Source: Bemisia tabaci (Eukaryota; Arthropoda; Insecta; Hemiptera; Aleyrodidae). Taken from it: a DNA stretch of 64,000 nucleotides. The notes below the pieces were generated by a model. It had not been told where the DNA came from, ran no database searches, and saw only the letters and a list, made by a program, of their open reading frames with translations. The stretch covers positions 69,373,660-69,437,659 of the forward strand of contig NC_092793.1 in NCBI RefSeq assembly GCF_918797505.1, read 5' to 3'. The translations under genes and the position numbers were made by a program. This document shows, piece by piece, positions 62,382 through 64,000 of this stretch; position 1 is the first letter of the stretch; each line of letters begins with the position of its first letter.

Positions 62382-63196
62382 ATGCTAGGGAGCCTCCCTG
62401 TCAGAAGAAAGGATGTTGAGAATACATTTCTGATCAAACGATGTAGACAGTTCCGAGTTCTCACCGGAGTTTTTAGAGACGTGAAACGACCTATCCTTCG
62501 CAGACTTGGTATAGCCGTTTGTGTTTTCTTCCACACGAATGCCGCTCTCCTCCTGATGGCAATGATCGTGGGTACCAGCTCCCTCACGGACTTCTTTTCG
62601 CGCATAGGGAACATCGCCAGTTTTATTACCGTCATGACCATCACCTTTTTCTACACTCGTCGCGAAGAGAGAATAACGCTCGTGTGTCACGAAATGGCAG
62701 AGCAGTGGCTCAAGTATAAGAAAAAAGTCCGGTATCCAAGCGGAATCAAAACTATCAAAATGTGCGAGAGGATGATGAAATTCATGTTCTGGGTCTTGGT
62801 AATTGGTTCATTCAGCGTCTTCAACTTCTACACGACGTATCCAATCATCGTCTACTATTTTTTCCCCCTCAAAAGTCAAAAATACATTGCTTTTCCACTA
62901 AGAATTTATTTTCCTTTTGAGTCAGCTCCGTACCTTCGAGCATATGTTTACTTTATAATGTGCGCTTGCATAGGGTACTACTGTATATTGTTAGCAATTA
63001 TATCGAGCATGTACCTTTGCCTATTTTGCAAATTGGAGGCTTCATTTATATTGAACGGTGCATTTTATGAGCGGTTTCGCGCACAGGAGTTGAATCCGCG
63101 ACCGGGAGGAAATGTTGTCCGCAAAGACGAAATCATTCGAAAATGGAATGTAGCGCGCATTGTACTTAGCATCAGTGAACATCAATCATTGTACAG
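62382..63196 (+). CDS. Odorant receptor, third of three in tandem (exon 1 only; gene runs off the window)
   Basis: First exon of another 7tm_6 odorant receptor: 271 codons plus two bases, ending at a GTACTT donor after SLYR. The donor falls at the same position and phase 2 as in the two receptors upstream. It resembles the second receptor throughout: VENTFL near the N-terminus, MIVGTSSL after segment one, FPFESAP before segment four, IMCACIGYYCILL in segment four, and WNVARIVLSISEHQ at the exon end. ATG 62382 is used because the frame upstream opens only with TTG. I searched the remaining 800 bases for the expected ~100-nt second exon and found none, so exons 2-5 should lie beyond position 64000. 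Two inverted-repeat elements sit in the visible part of intron 1. No stop or frameshift is seen in the exon. Confidence 0.85.
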
Positions 63197-63259
63197 GTAC
63201 TTAGCATATAAAAAATTGTTTTATGTGAATTGCATGTGCAGCAGAGCAGCAGCAGCTAT

Positions 63260-63382
63260 TGGACGTATTTCTATCAAACGGAACTATGTTCATTGTAACG
63301 TGAGCCCTGTAATGCATATATTCTTATGGGCCTCAGGGCCCATGCTTTAATGCACATAGTTCCGTTTGATAGAAATACGTCC
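63260..63382. mobile_element. MITE, family T copy 2
   Basis: GGACGTATTTCTATCAAACG and CGTTTGATAGAAATACGTCC are perfect inverted ends; ~123 bp. Starts about 60 bases after the odorant receptor 3 exon 1 donor. Confidence 0.85.
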
Positions 63383-63602
63383 TATTAATGCTCGAGCATT
63401 TAACATGAAATATTCGGAGCTCAAAAACATGGGCTCAGCTATGAATTTTTTTGAAGAGGGAATTTTATTGAGTTTGGAGCACAGAGGAGAGGAGGAGCAC
63501 CTTGTGTGGGAAAATCTATAGGCACACGAGGGCATCTCACCTGAGGAAGTGAAAGCAGCCCTCCCAGAAAAACATTGAGAAGCGAAACGTCTCAGGAGCA
63601 AT

Positions 63603-63726
63603 TGGACGTATTTCTATCAAACGGAATTATGTGCATTAAGGCATGAGCCCTGAGACCCATAAGGATACATGCATACCGAGGCTCACGTCATGATGCACAT
63701 AGCTCCGTTTGACAGAGATGCGTCCA
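63603..63726. mobile_element. MITE, family T copy 3
   Basis: TGGACGTATTTCTATCAAAC at the left, GTTTGACAGAGATGCGTCCA at the right; interior matches copy 2. Confidence 0.8.
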
Positions 63727-64000
63727 ATGACGAACTATTCTTACGAAAAAAAAATATAATTATTACGAGAAATAATTTTTAAAGCTGATAGAAATGGTGC
63801 TGTGCAAATATTTCGCAACATCAAATACTTTTTTGAAGGTGGGCCAAGTTTTTTAAAAGTTTAAAGAGGAGCGGCAGCTAGGGTAATAAAAAACCCACGA
63901 TTTTCGAATTTTGCTATACAGTTAGCAGGAGAAGGAGGAATACTTGAACCGTAAAGTAAACGTTTTAAATCACATTTTGATAAGTAATAAGATAATATAA

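Noticed and set aside
63500..63600. Possible hammerhead ribozyme (CTGAGGA ... CGAAAC)
   Set aside because: The core reads CTGAGGA not CTGATGA and the stems do not fold into the three-helix form.
1..64000. tRNA or rRNA genes
   Set aside because: I looked for GGTTCGAATCC-like B boxes with a matching acceptor stem and found none.

Overview
The window is eukaryotic: split genes with GT-AG introns, AT-rich introns, and a heavy load of short inverted-repeat transposons. Gene content (insect-type seven-transmembrane odorant receptors, a secreted neutral lipase, the exosome subunit Rrp4) points to an insect. The repeat families look to me like those of the whitefly Bemisia tabaci. That last step is recall, not something I could test, so read it as 'hemipteran, probably whitefly'.

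Five genes can be built, all on the + strand. (1) 7.6-22.4 kb: a ten-exon pancreatic-type triacylglycerol lipase, 533 aa as modelled, with a GxSxG serine, Asp and His triad, a full-length lid loop and a C-terminal PLAT domain. Every exon junction agrees in phase. (2) 30.5-35.6 kb: a six-exon Rrp4/EXOSC2, the S1/KH cap subunit of the RNA exosome, 294 aa. (3-5) 41.3 kb to the window end: three head-to-tail odorant receptor genes. The first two are complete five-exon genes of 419 and 417 aa. The third has only its large first exon here and runs off the right edge.

The rest is introns and intergenic DNA packed with non-autonomous mobile elements. They include at least eight copies of a ~260-bp inverted-repeat element ('A'), three copies of a ~935-bp element with a ~76-bp central palindrome ('B'), a hAT-like element with a perfect 8-bp target duplication ('C'), and a piggyBac-like TTAA-bounded MITE. 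There are also several long foldbacks, a retrocopy with poly(A) tail and target duplication, and two related ~280-310-bp tandem arrays ('D', 'E'). A short GC-rich motif containing an ACGCATTGCGC-like core recurs inside several otherwise different repeat families.

The lipase (extracellular or midgut digestion) and Rrp4 (nuclear and cytoplasmic RNA decay) are unrelated neighbours. The odorant receptors form a tandem family that grew by local duplication; the second and third resemble each other more than the first. I see no bacterial, viral or CRISPR system. The most promising unexplained items are the shared motif, the palindromic B element, a few orphan ORFs that look coding (23.1-23.4 kb and 3.9-4.2 kb, both minus strand) and a stretch of overlapping cysteine-bearing frames at 61.0-61.8 kb.
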